Below are positions 56,501 to 64,000 of a stretch of 64,000 nucleotides of DNA, one piece after another. Source of the DNA: an uncultured Lachnospiraceae bacterium (GTDB lineage: Bacteria; Bacillota; Clostridia; Lachnospirales; Lachnospiraceae); assembly GCA_944383325.1 (NCBI GenBank), contig CALWPC010000046.1:106027-170026 (forward strand). The letters run 5' to 3'. Made by a program: the position numbers and the translations under genes. The notes below the pieces were generated by a model, which saw only the letters and a list, made by a program, of their open reading frames with translations, made no database searches and was not told the DNA's origin. Within the stretch, counting starts at the first letter, position 1; the number at the start of each line of letters is the position of its first letter.

Positions 56501-57901
56501 TCAGTCTATGGATTTTAATTCGTATGTGCGGCTGCCAAGCCCGATTTTCTCTGCCTGCTCCAACGTGCGCAGACCATTTCGGGATTCGATGCGTCGAATC
56601 AGCGAATCCCCGTCATCGGCGCTGTAAACAAGATCGATGCATGCCTGATCCAGAGCAACCGGATCAAAAGAGGCAAGGATACCTATATCGTGCATATCCG
56701 GCTCGGCAGGATTGCCGTCACAGTCGCAGTCTACCGATAAGCGGTTCATGACATTAATATACAGGATATTGCCGTCAAGCGCATCCACCACGCTCTTTCC
56801 GGCTTCCGCCATGGATTCAAGAAAGGCATCCTGATCGGCGCTCCACATGCTGCCTCCGGTGCCTGCACTGTGAATATGTGCTTTTCCCTCAGACGAAGCA
56901 ATACCGATCGAAATATTTTTGATTGCACCGCCAAAGCCCGCCATTGCGTGTCCCTTAAAATGAGAAAGCACAATAAAGTAATCGTAATTTTCAAAGCTCG
57001 CTCCCACATAATTTTCCGTGAGATGATCACCGCCGGTTACCGGCAGCGTCACGGAGCCGTTTTCATCCATAATATCTACAGCGGTAAGATCGGTATAACC
57101 GTGATCTTGTGCTATCTGCTTATGCCGTGCAGTGCTTGCGCGGTTGCCGCCGTAAGCGGTATTGCATTCTACAATGGTAGAATTGTCAAAGGAACGCACC
57201 AAATCCCCGATCAGTTCGGGACGCAGGTGATTGCTGTTTTCCGATTCTCCGGTAGAAAGCTTAATGGCAATCTTGCCGGCAGGAGACGCGCCAAGCGCGT
57301 GATAAACAGCAGTCAGCCCCTCGGACGAAATATCCGTTGTCATATAGACGACAGGTTTTTCTTCCCTTTCTGCCGTACTGTTCGAATCTGTGAGGGAAAG
57401 TACCATCGTTACATCTCCATCACCAAGAATCGCTTTCAGCTCATCAGCACTCACGCCCTGTATTTTCCCGAGCCTGGTGAAGTTCCACGAGTTTGTATCA
57501 TAGTACACTGTAATTTGATTGCCCTGATACAAAATCACATCACCGGGCTCAGTAGTGATCTGTTCATTGTTTACCGGCAGCTGTGTTCCAAGCGGGCCGA
57601 CCTTTTCAAAATTGCCATAATCATGAGCGTCAACAGTAATATCGCCCTGCTTTAACAGTTCCAATAAAGCGGAGGCGCTGCTGTTGTCTGCCATTTTCAC
57701 AGGCAGAGTGTGTTCACCTATAATGATATACATCGTATCACTATCCCCCTGTAGTCCGGATGATGTGGAATCAGATGGACTGCTTTTCGTTTCACCATTG
57801 GATTGCGCGCTGTCTTCAGACGGTGTCTCGGTTTTGGCGCATCCTGTAAAAATGGCACATAACAGAACAGTCAACAGAAAAACAGCGAAAATTCGTTTCA
57901 T
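56501..57901 (-). CDS. Lipoprotein with a cyclophilin-like domain fused to DUF362
   Basis: 466 residues. Lipoprotein signal with lipobox AIFTGC (Cys 21) and a Ser/Thr-rich linker (residues about 22-55). Residues about 55-170 are a cyclophilin-like domain: HTLPVKMADNSSASALLELL, then GTQLPVNNEQITTEPGDVIL, YYDTNSWNFTRLGKIQGVSADEL. The rest is a DUF362 domain: STIVECNTAYGGNRASTARH, ENYDYFIVLSHFKGHAMAGF, GGAIKNISIGIASSEGK, and a Cys-containing part (DCDCDGN). A closely similar domain is encoded alone at 59.6 kb. Function is unknown; DUF362 is redox/Fe-S linked. Exported and lipid anchored. Confidence 0.86.
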   Translation of the reverse strand: MKRIFAVFLLTVLLCAIFTGCAKTETPSEDSAQSNGETKSSPSDSTSSGLQGDSDTMYIIIGEHTLPVKMADNSSASALLELLKQGDITVDAHDYGNFEKVGPLGTQLPVNNEQITTEPGDVILYQGNQITVYYDTNSWNFTRLGKIQGVSADELKAILGDGDVTMVLSLTDSNSTAEREEKPVVYMTTDISSEGLTAVYHALGASPAGKIAIKLSTGESENSNHLRPELIGDLVRSFDNSTIVECNTAYGGNRASTARHKQIAQDHGYTDLTAVDIMDENGSVTLPVTGGDHLTENYVGASFENYDYFIVLSHFKGHAMAGFGGAIKNISIGIASSEGKAHIHSAGTGGSMWSADQDAFLESMAEAGKSVVDALDGNILYINVMNRLSVDCDCDGNPAEPDMHDIGILASFDPVALDQACIDLVYSADDGDSLIRRIESRNGLRTLEQAEKIGLGSRTYELKSID

Positions 57902-57918
57902 CCATTCATCACCCCCTA

Positions 57919-59013
57919 TTATCTTTTAAAATAATCTGCAATTTCTCTCATCCGCGCCATTTGATCTACGCTGAACGGACAGCGCCTGTTACAATGACCG
58001 CATCCGATACAGTCGCTAGCATAACGCTCTAACCCTTTGTAATGTTCAGCCGCCATAGCATCGCCATTCACTGCAAGATCATAATATTTGTTCACAAGCC
58101 CGATGTCAATGCCAACCGGACATGGTTTGCAATGATTACAATACACACATTTCCCAACGGCTTGGGCAGGACTGAATGAACCGATCACGGAGTAATCTTT
58201 TTCTTCTTCGCTTGCTTCAAAAAACCCAAGAAGTTCTTCCACCTGTTTTACACTGCTTGCTCCCGGCAATACCGTCAGAACGCCGGGGCGGTCAAGAGCA
58301 TACTTCATACATTGGTATGTTGTCAGCGCCTTGCCAAACGGGGAGAGAGAGGCATCCAAAAGTTGACCGCCGGAGAATGGTTTCATCACCGAAATCCCTA
58401 TGTTTTCCGCCTCGCACCGATGATAAATTGCCATTCGTTCATCAACCGATCCTTTGGCATATTCGCCTTTTTGATAGTCATAGCCGGGATTGACCGAGAA
58501 CATCAGCATATCTACAGGAGCGTCATTCAATACTTTTTGAATGGTCGCAGGCGTATGAGACGATAATCCGATATGCCGGACGACTCCTTGTTCATGGAGC
58601 TTCATCAGATCGTCAAAAACACCGTTTTTTTGATAATGTTCCCAATCCGACACTTCGTCAATACAATGAATAAACCCATAGTCTATATAATCCGTCTTTA
58701 AATTTTCAAGCTGCCACGCGATACTGCGTTTCACGGTTTCTCGGTCTGTGCTCCAACCATAAGTTCCCGCAGAATAATCTGCGCCAAAATGGAGTTGATA
58801 CATTACATTTTTCCGCACATCCGACAATGCTTTCCCGAAATATGAAAATGTTCTCCCATCTGCCGTGGCAAGATCAAAATAGTTTACGCCGCTTTCATAT
58901 GCAAAGCGAAGCGTTTCAACCGCATTTTTTTCAGACGCTTCCGCAATATATGACGTGCCAAAGCCTAGCACGCTGATTTTGTTGCCGGTTCGTTTATCGA
59001 CTCTGTATTCCAT
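57919..59013 (-). CDS. Aldo/keto reductase with C-terminal ferredoxin-type domain
   Basis: 364 residues. AKR TIM barrel: KISVLGFGTSYI, NYFDLATADG, the Tyr of DYIDYGFIH type, and VRHIGLSSHTPATIQKVL. C-terminal two 4Fe-4S motifs: CVYCNHCKPCP and CIGCGHCNRRCPF. Typical of Clostridial AKR-ferredoxin proteins. Start ATG 59013 (MEYRVDK) is 5 bases after GGAGG; an ATG 12 bases upstream overlaps the flavodoxin stop. Confidence 0.9.
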   Translation of the reverse strand: MEYRVDKRTGNKISVLGFGTSYIAEASEKNAVETLRFAYESGVNYFDLATADGRTFSYFGKALSDVRKNVMYQLHFGADYSAGTYGWSTDRETVKRSIAWQLENLKTDYIDYGFIHCIDEVSDWEHYQKNGVFDDLMKLHEQGVVRHIGLSSHTPATIQKVLNDAPVDMLMFSVNPGYDYQKGEYAKGSVDERMAIYHRCEAENIGISVMKPFSGGQLLDASLSPFGKALTTYQCMKYALDRPGVLTVLPGASSVKQVEELLGFFEASEEEKDYSVIGSFSPAQAVGKCVYCNHCKPCPVGIDIGLVNKYYDLAVNGDAMAAEHYKGLERYASDCIGCGHCNRRCPFSVDQMARMREIADYFKR

Positions 59014-59024
59014 AAACGCCTCCA

Positions 59025-59558
59025 TCAGACGGATTTGCCAAGCGCATATGCATTCTTCATGTGCGCGCTTCTTTTTGTCATTTCAGGACTGCCGCAGCCG
59101 GTTCCAAGCACCATGCCGCAGTCCTCGAAATTCATGTACCGGCACAACTTTTGATAATGCTCCGCCGTATAAGGCATCACATCTTCGTTATCATCCCATG
59201 CGGCGGTGATAAGCACTGTTTTCAGATGCCTGCCTGAAAATTTCATCGTGTAGCTGTAAAAACGGTCTATCACCATTTTGAGCTGCGCCGACATTCCGAA
59301 ATAATAGATTGGCGTGACAAATACAGCCATATCGCTGTCAAGCAATGTGTCGCGGATTACGGAATTATCATCCTTATGTACACACTCTCCCCCCATGCCG
59401 CAGTGACCGCAGCCGAGGCAGGGGTGCATATTCATGTGAGCCACATCAAGAACCGTCACGCTGTGTCCCGCTTCTTCGGCTCCTTTGATAAATTCTTTTG
59501 CAAGCATACCCGACGAGCCATGTTTATGCGGACTACCAAGTAACACTGTAATTTTCAT
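59025..59558 (-). CDS. Flavodoxin-fold NAD(P)H-dependent reductase
   Basis: 177 residues, FMN-binding N-terminus ITVLLGSPHKHGSSGMLAKEF and VFVTPIYYFGMSAQLKMVIDRFYSY. Cys-rich middle (PCLGCGHCGMGGECVHKDD) typical of IsfD/iron-sulfur flavoprotein-type reductases. Could reduce quinones or act as electron carrier to the AKR. Overlaps no neighbours but is 12 bases from the next gene. Confidence 0.87.
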   Translation of the reverse strand: MKITVLLGSPHKHGSSGMLAKEFIKGAEEAGHSVTVLDVAHMNMHPCLGCGHCGMGGECVHKDDNSVIRDTLLDSDMAVFVTPIYYFGMSAQLKMVIDRFYSYTMKFSGRHLKTVLITAAWDDNEDVMPYTAEHYQKLCRYMNFEDCGMVLGTGCGSPEMTKRSAHMKNAYALGKSV

Positions 59559-59570
59559 AAGACACCTCCA

Positions 59571-59927
59571 TTATTCGTCATCGAGTGACAGAGTCACCGT
59601 AATATTGCCTTTGCCGAGAACCTCTTTTAATTGATCGGCATTTATATCCTGCACCTTGCCAAGTCTTGTAAAGTTCCATGTGTTCGGCGCATAGTAGATG
59701 ACAAGCAGATTGCCTTCTGAAAGGATCACATCTCCCGGCCTGGTGGTGATGCGTTCGTCGTTCTGCGGCAACTGTTGGCCGAACGTCCCGAATTTCTCCA
59801 TATGTGCGTAATCGTTCATCGGCATCGTAATAGGGCCTTTTTTCAGCAGTTCTTTGACCGCCTCTGCAGAGCTGTTGTCACAGAGTTTTACTTTGAGAAC
59901 CGAACCGTTTACTTCTATATTCATCAT
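59571..59927 (-). CDS. Stand-alone cyclophilin-like fold protein
   Basis: 118 residues from ATG 59927 (MMNIEVNGSVLKVKLCDNSS), 8 bases after GGAGG. Closely similar over its length to the cyclophilin-like domain of the DUF362 lipoprotein: shared DNSSA, PITMPMNDYAHMEKF against ITVDAHDYGNFEKV, RPGDVIL, NTWNFTRLGK and a similar terminal segment. No signal peptide, so cytosolic. Cyclophilin-like fold proteins of this type are of unknown enzymatic role and often occur in reductase operons. Confidence 0.85.
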   Translation of the reverse strand: MMNIEVNGSVLKVKLCDNSSAEAVKELLKKGPITMPMNDYAHMEKFGTFGQQLPQNDERITTRPGDVILSEGNLLVIYYAPNTWNFTRLGKVQDINADQLKEVLGKGNITVTLSLDDE

Positions 59928-59941
59928 ATTGTTTTCCTCCA

Positions 59942-60883
59942 TTATTTCAGATTTTCTTTCAGAAAACGCTCAATCTTGTCAAACGGAATTTTCGTCACAT
60001 CATCATAAAGATCCACATGGTTGCAATTTGGAATCACCATCATCTCCTTCGGCTCATGGGCATTTTCAAACGCCACATCACTGAAAAAACGGCTCTCTGC
60101 CTGCTCACCGACAACAAACAGAATCGGACGGGGACTGATCTCGTCGATGTGTGCAAGAAGCGGATAGTTGATAAACGAAAGATCACTAGTAGTAGTAAAA
60201 CCACCGCGTGCGTTCGGGTGATGGCCGCGCTTTGTTGCGTAAAACTCAAAAAACTCGCGCCAGATACCCTGCATTTCGGTCGGAATCTCCGTTACCGGTT
60301 CTTCCGGGAAAGACGGAATATATTCGGGATAACCGTTTTCCGCATCAGTCCAGCGCTGCAAAGACAGACGTTTCTTATTTTCCATAATCTGTTCCTGTGT
60401 CTGCCCTGCGCGGGCAGCATAGCTCATATCATACATACTTGCGGTTACAACCGCCTTGATTCGCATATCCATCGCCGCTGCTGAGAGCGCAAAGCCGCCG
60501 CTGCCGCAGATACCGACAGCGCCGATCTGATCACGATCAACGTAAGACAGCATTCCCAAATAGTCCACACCGGCGCTGATGTTTTCGCTGAACATATCCG
60601 GTGAAGAAACCCTCCGGGGTTCACCGCCAGACTCACCCATATAGCAGGGATCAAATGTCAGCACCACAAAACCACGTTTGGCTAATTCATTGGCATAAAC
60701 TGAGGGACCTTGTTCTTTCACACCGCCATAAGGCGCGCCGACCACGATTGCAGGATGCCTGCTGCTTTTGTTCATATGCTTTGCAGTATAAAGATCCCCC
60801 GCAAGAGCGATGCCATAGCGATTATTGTAACGGACATGGCTCCGTTCAACATTGTCGTTTCGTTTGCAAATATAATTACTCAT
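59942..60883 (-). CDS. Alpha/beta hydrolase with Cys-type nucleophile elbow
   Basis: 313 residues. AIVVGAPYGGVKEQG oxyanion region, TFDPCYMGESGGEPRR, nucleophile elbow GAVGICGSGGFALSA (Cys or Ser in the place of the usual Ser of GxSxG), and catalytic His in VIPNCNHVDLYD. It resembles the dienelactone hydrolase/YcjY-like group. Substrate unknown. Start at ATG 60883 (7 bases after AAGGAG) is chosen from three consecutive ATGs. Confidence 0.85.
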   Translation of the reverse strand: MSNYICKRNDNVERSHVRYNNRYGIALAGDLYTAKHMNKSSRHPAIVVGAPYGGVKEQGPSVYANELAKRGFVVLTFDPCYMGESGGEPRRVSSPDMFSENISAGVDYLGMLSYVDRDQIGAVGICGSGGFALSAAAMDMRIKAVVTASMYDMSYAARAGQTQEQIMENKKRLSLQRWTDAENGYPEYIPSFPEEPVTEIPTEMQGIWREFFEFYATKRGHHPNARGGFTTTSDLSFINYPLLAHIDEISPRPILFVVGEQAESRFFSDVAFENAHEPKEMMVIPNCNHVDLYDDVTKIPFDKIERFLKENLK

Positions 60884-60895
60884 CATCATTCTCCT

Positions 60896-61114
60896 TTATC
60901 CCTGCTCCACTTCGCGGATCATAAAATCCACAGTATCTACTCTTTTTTGTGTCAGATGGAGATCGTCCATCAATTTTCTGCGCTGCTTGTTGAGAAGTCT
61001 CAACTGTTCCGATTTCCGATGTTCTCCTTCATATTCCAAATACTTTTCTGCATCTGTTCCATCAAAGCCGCAGTCTTTCAGGCTGCATTGCAAAAACTGA
61101 TTTTCGTCTTCCAA
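60896..61114 (-). CDS. Small coiled-coil protein, first gene of the LysR-divergent operon
   Basis: 72 residues, from TTG 61114, 7 bases after GGGGGG. Hypothetical, LEDENQFLQCSLKDCGFDGT start followed by a coiled-coil-like part (KSEQLRLLNKQRRKLMDDLH). Small proteins of this design recur beside LysR-regulated reductase operons in Clostridia. The two cysteines (C-S-L-K-D-C) may be functional. No function known to me. Confidence 0.65.
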   Translation of the reverse strand: MEDENQFLQCSLKDCGFDGTDAEKYLEYEGEHRKSEQLRLLNKQRRKLMDDLHLTQKRVDTVDFMIREVEQG

Positions 61115-61148
61115 TAGAACGCCCCCCTTTCTTATATCTATTATACTC

Positions 61149-61223
61149 ATAAAATTAAAAATTACCAATAGTTGTCAATAATAGTTTGCGATCGTTGACA
61201 GGAATGATTAGAGCGAGTATAAT
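61149..61223. promoter_or_regulatory. Divergent promoters between the operon and lysR
   Basis: Plus: TTGACA 61195-61200, 17-base spacer, TATAAT 61218-61223, a perfect consensus for lysR. Minus: TTGACA (61178-61173) pointing away, with a weak -10 near 61154-61149. The two -35 boxes form an inverted repeat 16 bases apart, so a LysR tetramer could bridge both. Confidence 0.7.
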
Positions 61224-61291
61224 CGCTATAGGTTAATTGAAATCCTTACTGCAACATTGAAATTGTAAAAAGCAAATTGGGAGAAACGATC

Positions 61292-62167
61292 ATGATTGAA
61301 ACTCGTCATTTGTACTATTTTCTTGCGATTGCACGGGAACAAAATATAACGAAAGCGGCCGAGACTTTATATGTCACACAATCCACACTCTCAAAACAAA
61401 TGATGGATTTAGAAAAGCAGCTCGGCAAACAGTTATTCATTCGCGGCAACAGAAAATTGACATTAACACAAGAAGGAGTATTTTTACGAAACAGGGCGCA
61501 GGAGATTCTCTCCCTGGTGGACAGTACCGAATCCGCACTTCGTACTGAAGGACAGGAACTGAGCGGCGATATAACCATTGGCTGCGGGGAAACCATTGTC
61601 ATGGATCTGTTTGCAGAAATTTTTGCAGATTTTCATATCCTGCACCCGGACGTCTGTTTCCATACGCATAGTGGTGATGCAGACGCCGTACTGGAGCGTC
61701 TTGACAAAGGACTCATTGATATGGGACTTCTTCTCGGACCCATCCGGCAGGAAAAATATAATTATTTGAATTTACATCAGAAAGATATATTTGGCCTTCT
61801 GATGACTAAAGATTGTCCGCTTGCAGCGCAGGAGACCATCAATATTGACCAATTAAAAAGCCTGCCCCTTATTTTAGCGGAGCAGACCTTTCAGGGGCAT
61901 CAGGAAATGGAATGGTTTGGGACAGATCAATCTGCGCTGAATGTCGTTGCAACATATAACCTTATTTACAATGCTACATTTCTAGTGGAACGCGGCATCG
62001 GCTATGCACTTTGCCTTGACCGATTAGTCAATACGAAAGGGCGAAACCTCACCTTCCGACCGGTAACGCCAGAACTGTCTGTCAGCTTATATTTAGTTAC
62101 CAAAAAGTATCAAACCTTTTCTCCGGCCGTGAGTGCGTTTTTGGAATTATTAAAAAAAAGCATATGA
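61292..62167 (+). CDS. LysR family transcriptional regulator
   Basis: 291 residues. N-terminal wHTH (HLYYFLAIAREQNITKAAETL, STLSKQMMDLEKQLGKQLF) and a C-terminal periplasmic-binding-like effector domain (ITIGCGETIVMDLFAEIF). Start ATG 61292 with GGAG about 8 bases upstream, though a frame extends to 61277. Divergent from the nine-gene operon and so its probable regulator. Effector unknown, likely a substrate of the operon. Confidence 0.9.
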   Translation: MIETRHLYYFLAIAREQNITKAAETLYVTQSTLSKQMMDLEKQLGKQLFIRGNRKLTLTQEGVFLRNRAQEILSLVDSTESALRTEGQELSGDITIGCGETIVMDLFAEIFADFHILHPDVCFHTHSGDADAVLERLDKGLIDMGLLLGPIRQEKYNYLNLHQKDIFGLLMTKDCPLAAQETINIDQLKSLPLILAEQTFQGHQEMEWFGTDQSALNVVATYNLIYNATFLVERGIGYALCLDRLVNTKGRNLTFRPVTPELSVSLYLVTKKYQTFSPAVSAFLELLKKSI

Positions 62168-62304
62168 AATTCATACATTCCATACGCTTATCGATCTGTA
62201 TTTGGATTTATGATCATTTGGGTTTATACACAAAAGAGAAAACACTAAAAGCGCACACCCATAAGGAAGTAATTCTATTACCGCAGGGCGGTATAGTCAA
62301 AAGG
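62168..62304 (+). other. Intergenic boundary of a mobile element
   Basis: 137 bases between the lysR stop and the recombinase stop. Nothing coding. The minus-strand sequence after the recombinase stop is the sort of tail that follows such recombinase genes, so the left element edge probably lies here. Confidence 0.4.
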
Positions 62305-63840
62305 CTATGCCGTTCTGCTTTTTCTCTGCCGTGGGGTGGTCTGCTTGTCCTCGTCCTGCTCCAGTTCCCCGATAAAGTTCCAGACAATTTCGATTTTCTG
62401 TCTGCGGTGTCCGCTGGATTTGTCCGGTGCGTCGACAATGATTTTCTTTACAAACTCATTGACGATAGTAGGCGTTAATTCCCGTATTCCCACATACTTG
62501 CGGATAACGGCGGCGAAGCTGTCAAAGTCAGTCCTGTCCTGTTCGTAAGTATCAACGGCAGCTTGCTCTGTTTTCACAAACTCTGTCAGTTCCTTTTGCT
62601 CCGCTTCATACTCGGCGGACAGCTTCAAAAATCTTTCGTGGCTGATTGTGCCGTTAATATCGTCCTCGTAAATCCGCTTGAAAATACGGTCAAGCTCGGC
62701 AATCCGTTTCTTTGCCTGTTCTAATTCTTTCTTTTTCCGCTTTACTGCCTTTTCCGCTTCCTCAAACCTCTGCTGATAAACCATGTTTTGAAAGCTCTGT
62801 ATATCGTCAAAGAACATAGCCGTTACATCAAATATCCTTTGTAAGACGAACAGCTTTAAGGTTTCTTCTCTGATAAAATGCGCGGAACAAGTACCTGTAT
62901 TGCTCTTATAGTTGGAGCAGACATAATGCTCTTGTTTGGGCGTAAAACTGTTTGTCGTGCAAAAGTACAGCTTTTCGCCGCAGTCAGCGCAATAAAGCAA
63001 GCCGGAGAATAAGCCTTGCCGTCCTGTCTTTGTGGGGCGGCGTTTGTTTGCTCTTAATTCCTGCACCCTCTCAAATACTTGCTCCTCAATAATAGCAGGT
63101 TGGGTATTAAGGAAAATCCGTTGATTTTCCGGCGCATTTTGCAGACGCTTTTTCAGTTTGTGGGATTTGGAATAGGTCTTGAAATTGACCGTACACCCTG
63201 TATATTCCGGGCGTTCCAAAATTCCCGATATGGATTTGTAATCCCACCGATACAGGTTGTCCGGCATAGCCTTTCCGTCGCGCTTTGCGTAGTAGGCTTT
63301 AACCGTCAACACCTTGTCCGCTGTCAGCACTTTTGCTATCTGCATGGGTCCTTTTCCGGCAATACACAAATCGAAAATTTTCTTTACCACAGCGGCAGCT
63401 TCTTCATCTACAATCCATTTCTTTTTGTCGTCTGGGTCTTTCCTGTACCCATAGGGCGGATTGGTACAAAGATGTTCTCCGGCATTGCCTTTTGACCGCA
63501 TGACTGCGCGGATTTTCTTGCTTGTATCGCGTGCGTAAAAATCATTGAACAGATTACGGAAAGGGGTAAATTCATTATCGCCTTTTTCACTGTCTACTCC
63601 GTCGTTGATTGCGATATAGCGAATGTCACGCTCCGCAAAGAAACTCTCGGTATAGTAGCCGACTTTCAGATAATCGCGCCCCATGCGGGACATATCTTTG
63701 ACGATAACCGTTTTGACCTTTCCGGCTTCCGAAAGCCTTATCATTTCATTCCAACCGGGGCGGTCAAACGTCACACCGGAAACGCCGTCATCAATGAAAA
63801 ATGTAGGATTAGGAAAACCGTTGTCCTTTGCATACTTCAA
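62305..63840 (-). CDS. Large serine recombinase, N-terminally truncated
   Basis: Large serine recombinase of the Tn4451/Tn5397-like ICE type. From the window's 5' side: ...SSQKKILLKYAKDNGF is in frame up to 63862, DGVSGVTFDRPGWNEMI, VIVKDMSRMGRDYLKVGYYTE, the recombinase domain (PPYGYRKDPDDKKKWIVDEE), a zinc-ribbon (LLYCADCGEKLYFC... VCSNYKSNTGTC) and a C-terminal coiled coil. The first ~30 residues, with the catalytic serine, are lost: upstream of QISSQKKILL the frame hits a TGA near 63869. Listed from its first start (TTG 63840). Probably inactive. Confidence 0.85.
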   Translation of the reverse strand: MKYAKDNGFPNPTFFIDDGVSGVTFDRPGWNEMIRLSEAGKVKTVIVKDMSRMGRDYLKVGYYTESFFAERDIRYIAINDGVDSEKGDNEFTPFRNLFNDFYARDTSKKIRAVMRSKGNAGEHLCTNPPYGYRKDPDDKKKWIVDEEAAAVVKKIFDLCIAGKGPMQIAKVLTADKVLTVKAYYAKRDGKAMPDNLYRWDYKSISGILERPEYTGCTVNFKTYSKSHKLKKRLQNAPENQRIFLNTQPAIIEEQVFERVQELRANKRRPTKTGRQGLFSGLLYCADCGEKLYFCTTNSFTPKQEHYVCSNYKSNTGTCSAHFIREETLKLFVLQRIFDVTAMFFDDIQSFQNMVYQQRFEEAEKAVKRKKKELEQAKKRIAELDRIFKRIYEDDINGTISHERFLKLSAEYEAEQKELTEFVKTEQAAVDTYEQDRTDFDSFAAVIRKYVGIRELTPTIVNEFVKKIIVDAPDKSSGHRRQKIEIVWNFIGELEQDEDKQTTPRQRKSRTA

Positions 63841-63916
63841 AAGAATTTTCTTTTGAGATGAGATTTGTCAAGGAGGCTTTCTGCGAAAAGTTGTAACCTT
63901 TTAATAAACAGGCACG

Positions 63917-63957
63917 GAGCCTATGTCCACAACATAATATGGATATGGGCTCTTTTA
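63917..63957 (+). terminator. Terminator-like hairpin near the window end
   Basis: 13-bp stem with two G-T pairs (63917-63929 with 63940-63952), followed by TTTTA. On the + strand. It follows a 12-codon frame (63859-63897, starts ATG, ends KEAFCEKL, stop) that I cannot identify. Confidence 0.6.
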
Positions 63958-64000
63958 TAGTTATTTGGAAATAAAATGCTTGATTTCGCCATTAAGATTA

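Noticed and set aside
63859..63897. Short plus-strand frame (ends KEAFCEKL) as a gene
   Set aside because: Twelve codons, no ribosome binding site, unrecognised.
1..64000. tRNA, rRNA genes, CRISPR arrays, known riboswitches other than the L21 leader
   Set aside because: None seen when scanning for T-arm motifs, regularly spaced repeats and conserved aptamer cores; a covariance-model search would be decisive.

Overview
The window is bacterial chromosome from a spore-forming Clostridia member, most likely Lachnospiraceae-like. Evidence is the gene content and order: a hisZ-hisG-hisD-hisB-hisIE run with a short HisG and a long HisIE, the rplU-prp-rpmA-obgE block with an Obg-style rpmA leader peptide, yggS-sepF-ylmH-lspA-rluD, two radical-SAM-linked genes next to an RNase G, two small CotF-like spore coat genes, strong AGGAGG ribosome binding sites and TTG/GTG starts. 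Most of the window is conserved housekeeping DNA; no rRNA, tRNA or CRISPR array was seen.

Layout: 1-7.1 kb (+) holds a type II topoisomerase pair (5' end cut by the window), gltX and a compact UvrD-like helicase whose 3' end overlaps a convergent DUF1292 gene. 7.4-12.4 kb (+) has the L21 leader, rplU-prp-rpmA, obgE, two small envelope genes and ruvAB. 12.4-17.6 kb has a long U32 peptidase and an FtsW/RodA-PBP pair. 17.7-25 kb has a Nudix protein, a HlyD-like adaptor and the division/translation string yggS-sepF-ylmH-aroB-lspA-rluD, then a cytidylate-kinase-like gene. 25.1-28.3 kb has ttcA-like (-), dtd, a secreted dockerin protein and a Xer-like recombinase. 28.3-29.7 kb is an accessory patch: a decayed IS200-like tnpA with its hairpin-rich end, and an AT-rich DUF1989 gene with its own promoter/operator. 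29.7-48.5 kb is almost entirely minus strand: rsfS-yqeK-nadD-yhbY-rng-two radical SAM-linked genes, his genes, recU, two pseudouridine synthases (one fused to a HAD phosphatase), a YgiQ radical SAM protein, an RsmF-like methyltransferase and an M23 peptidase. 48.6-50.3 kb (+) has coat-like genes and nfo; 50.3-54.7 kb (-) has carAB behind a promoter and possible attenuator.

The most unusual part is 54.9-62.2 kb: a minus-strand operon of nine genes, read divergently from a LysR regulator across back-to-back promoters. It encodes a small coiled-coil protein, a Cys-type alpha/beta hydrolase, a cytosolic cyclophilin-like domain, a flavodoxin-type reductase, an aldo/keto reductase with a C-terminal ferredoxin module, a lipoprotein joining a second cyclophilin-like domain to DUF362, an ECF S component, a DUF318 permease and a 32-residue membrane protein not long enough for normal gene calling. 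I know no named pathway for this combination; a redox/transport system for a small organic ligand or metal complex is my inference. The window ends in a large serine recombinase that has lost its N-terminal catalytic segment, the edge of a decayed mobile element.
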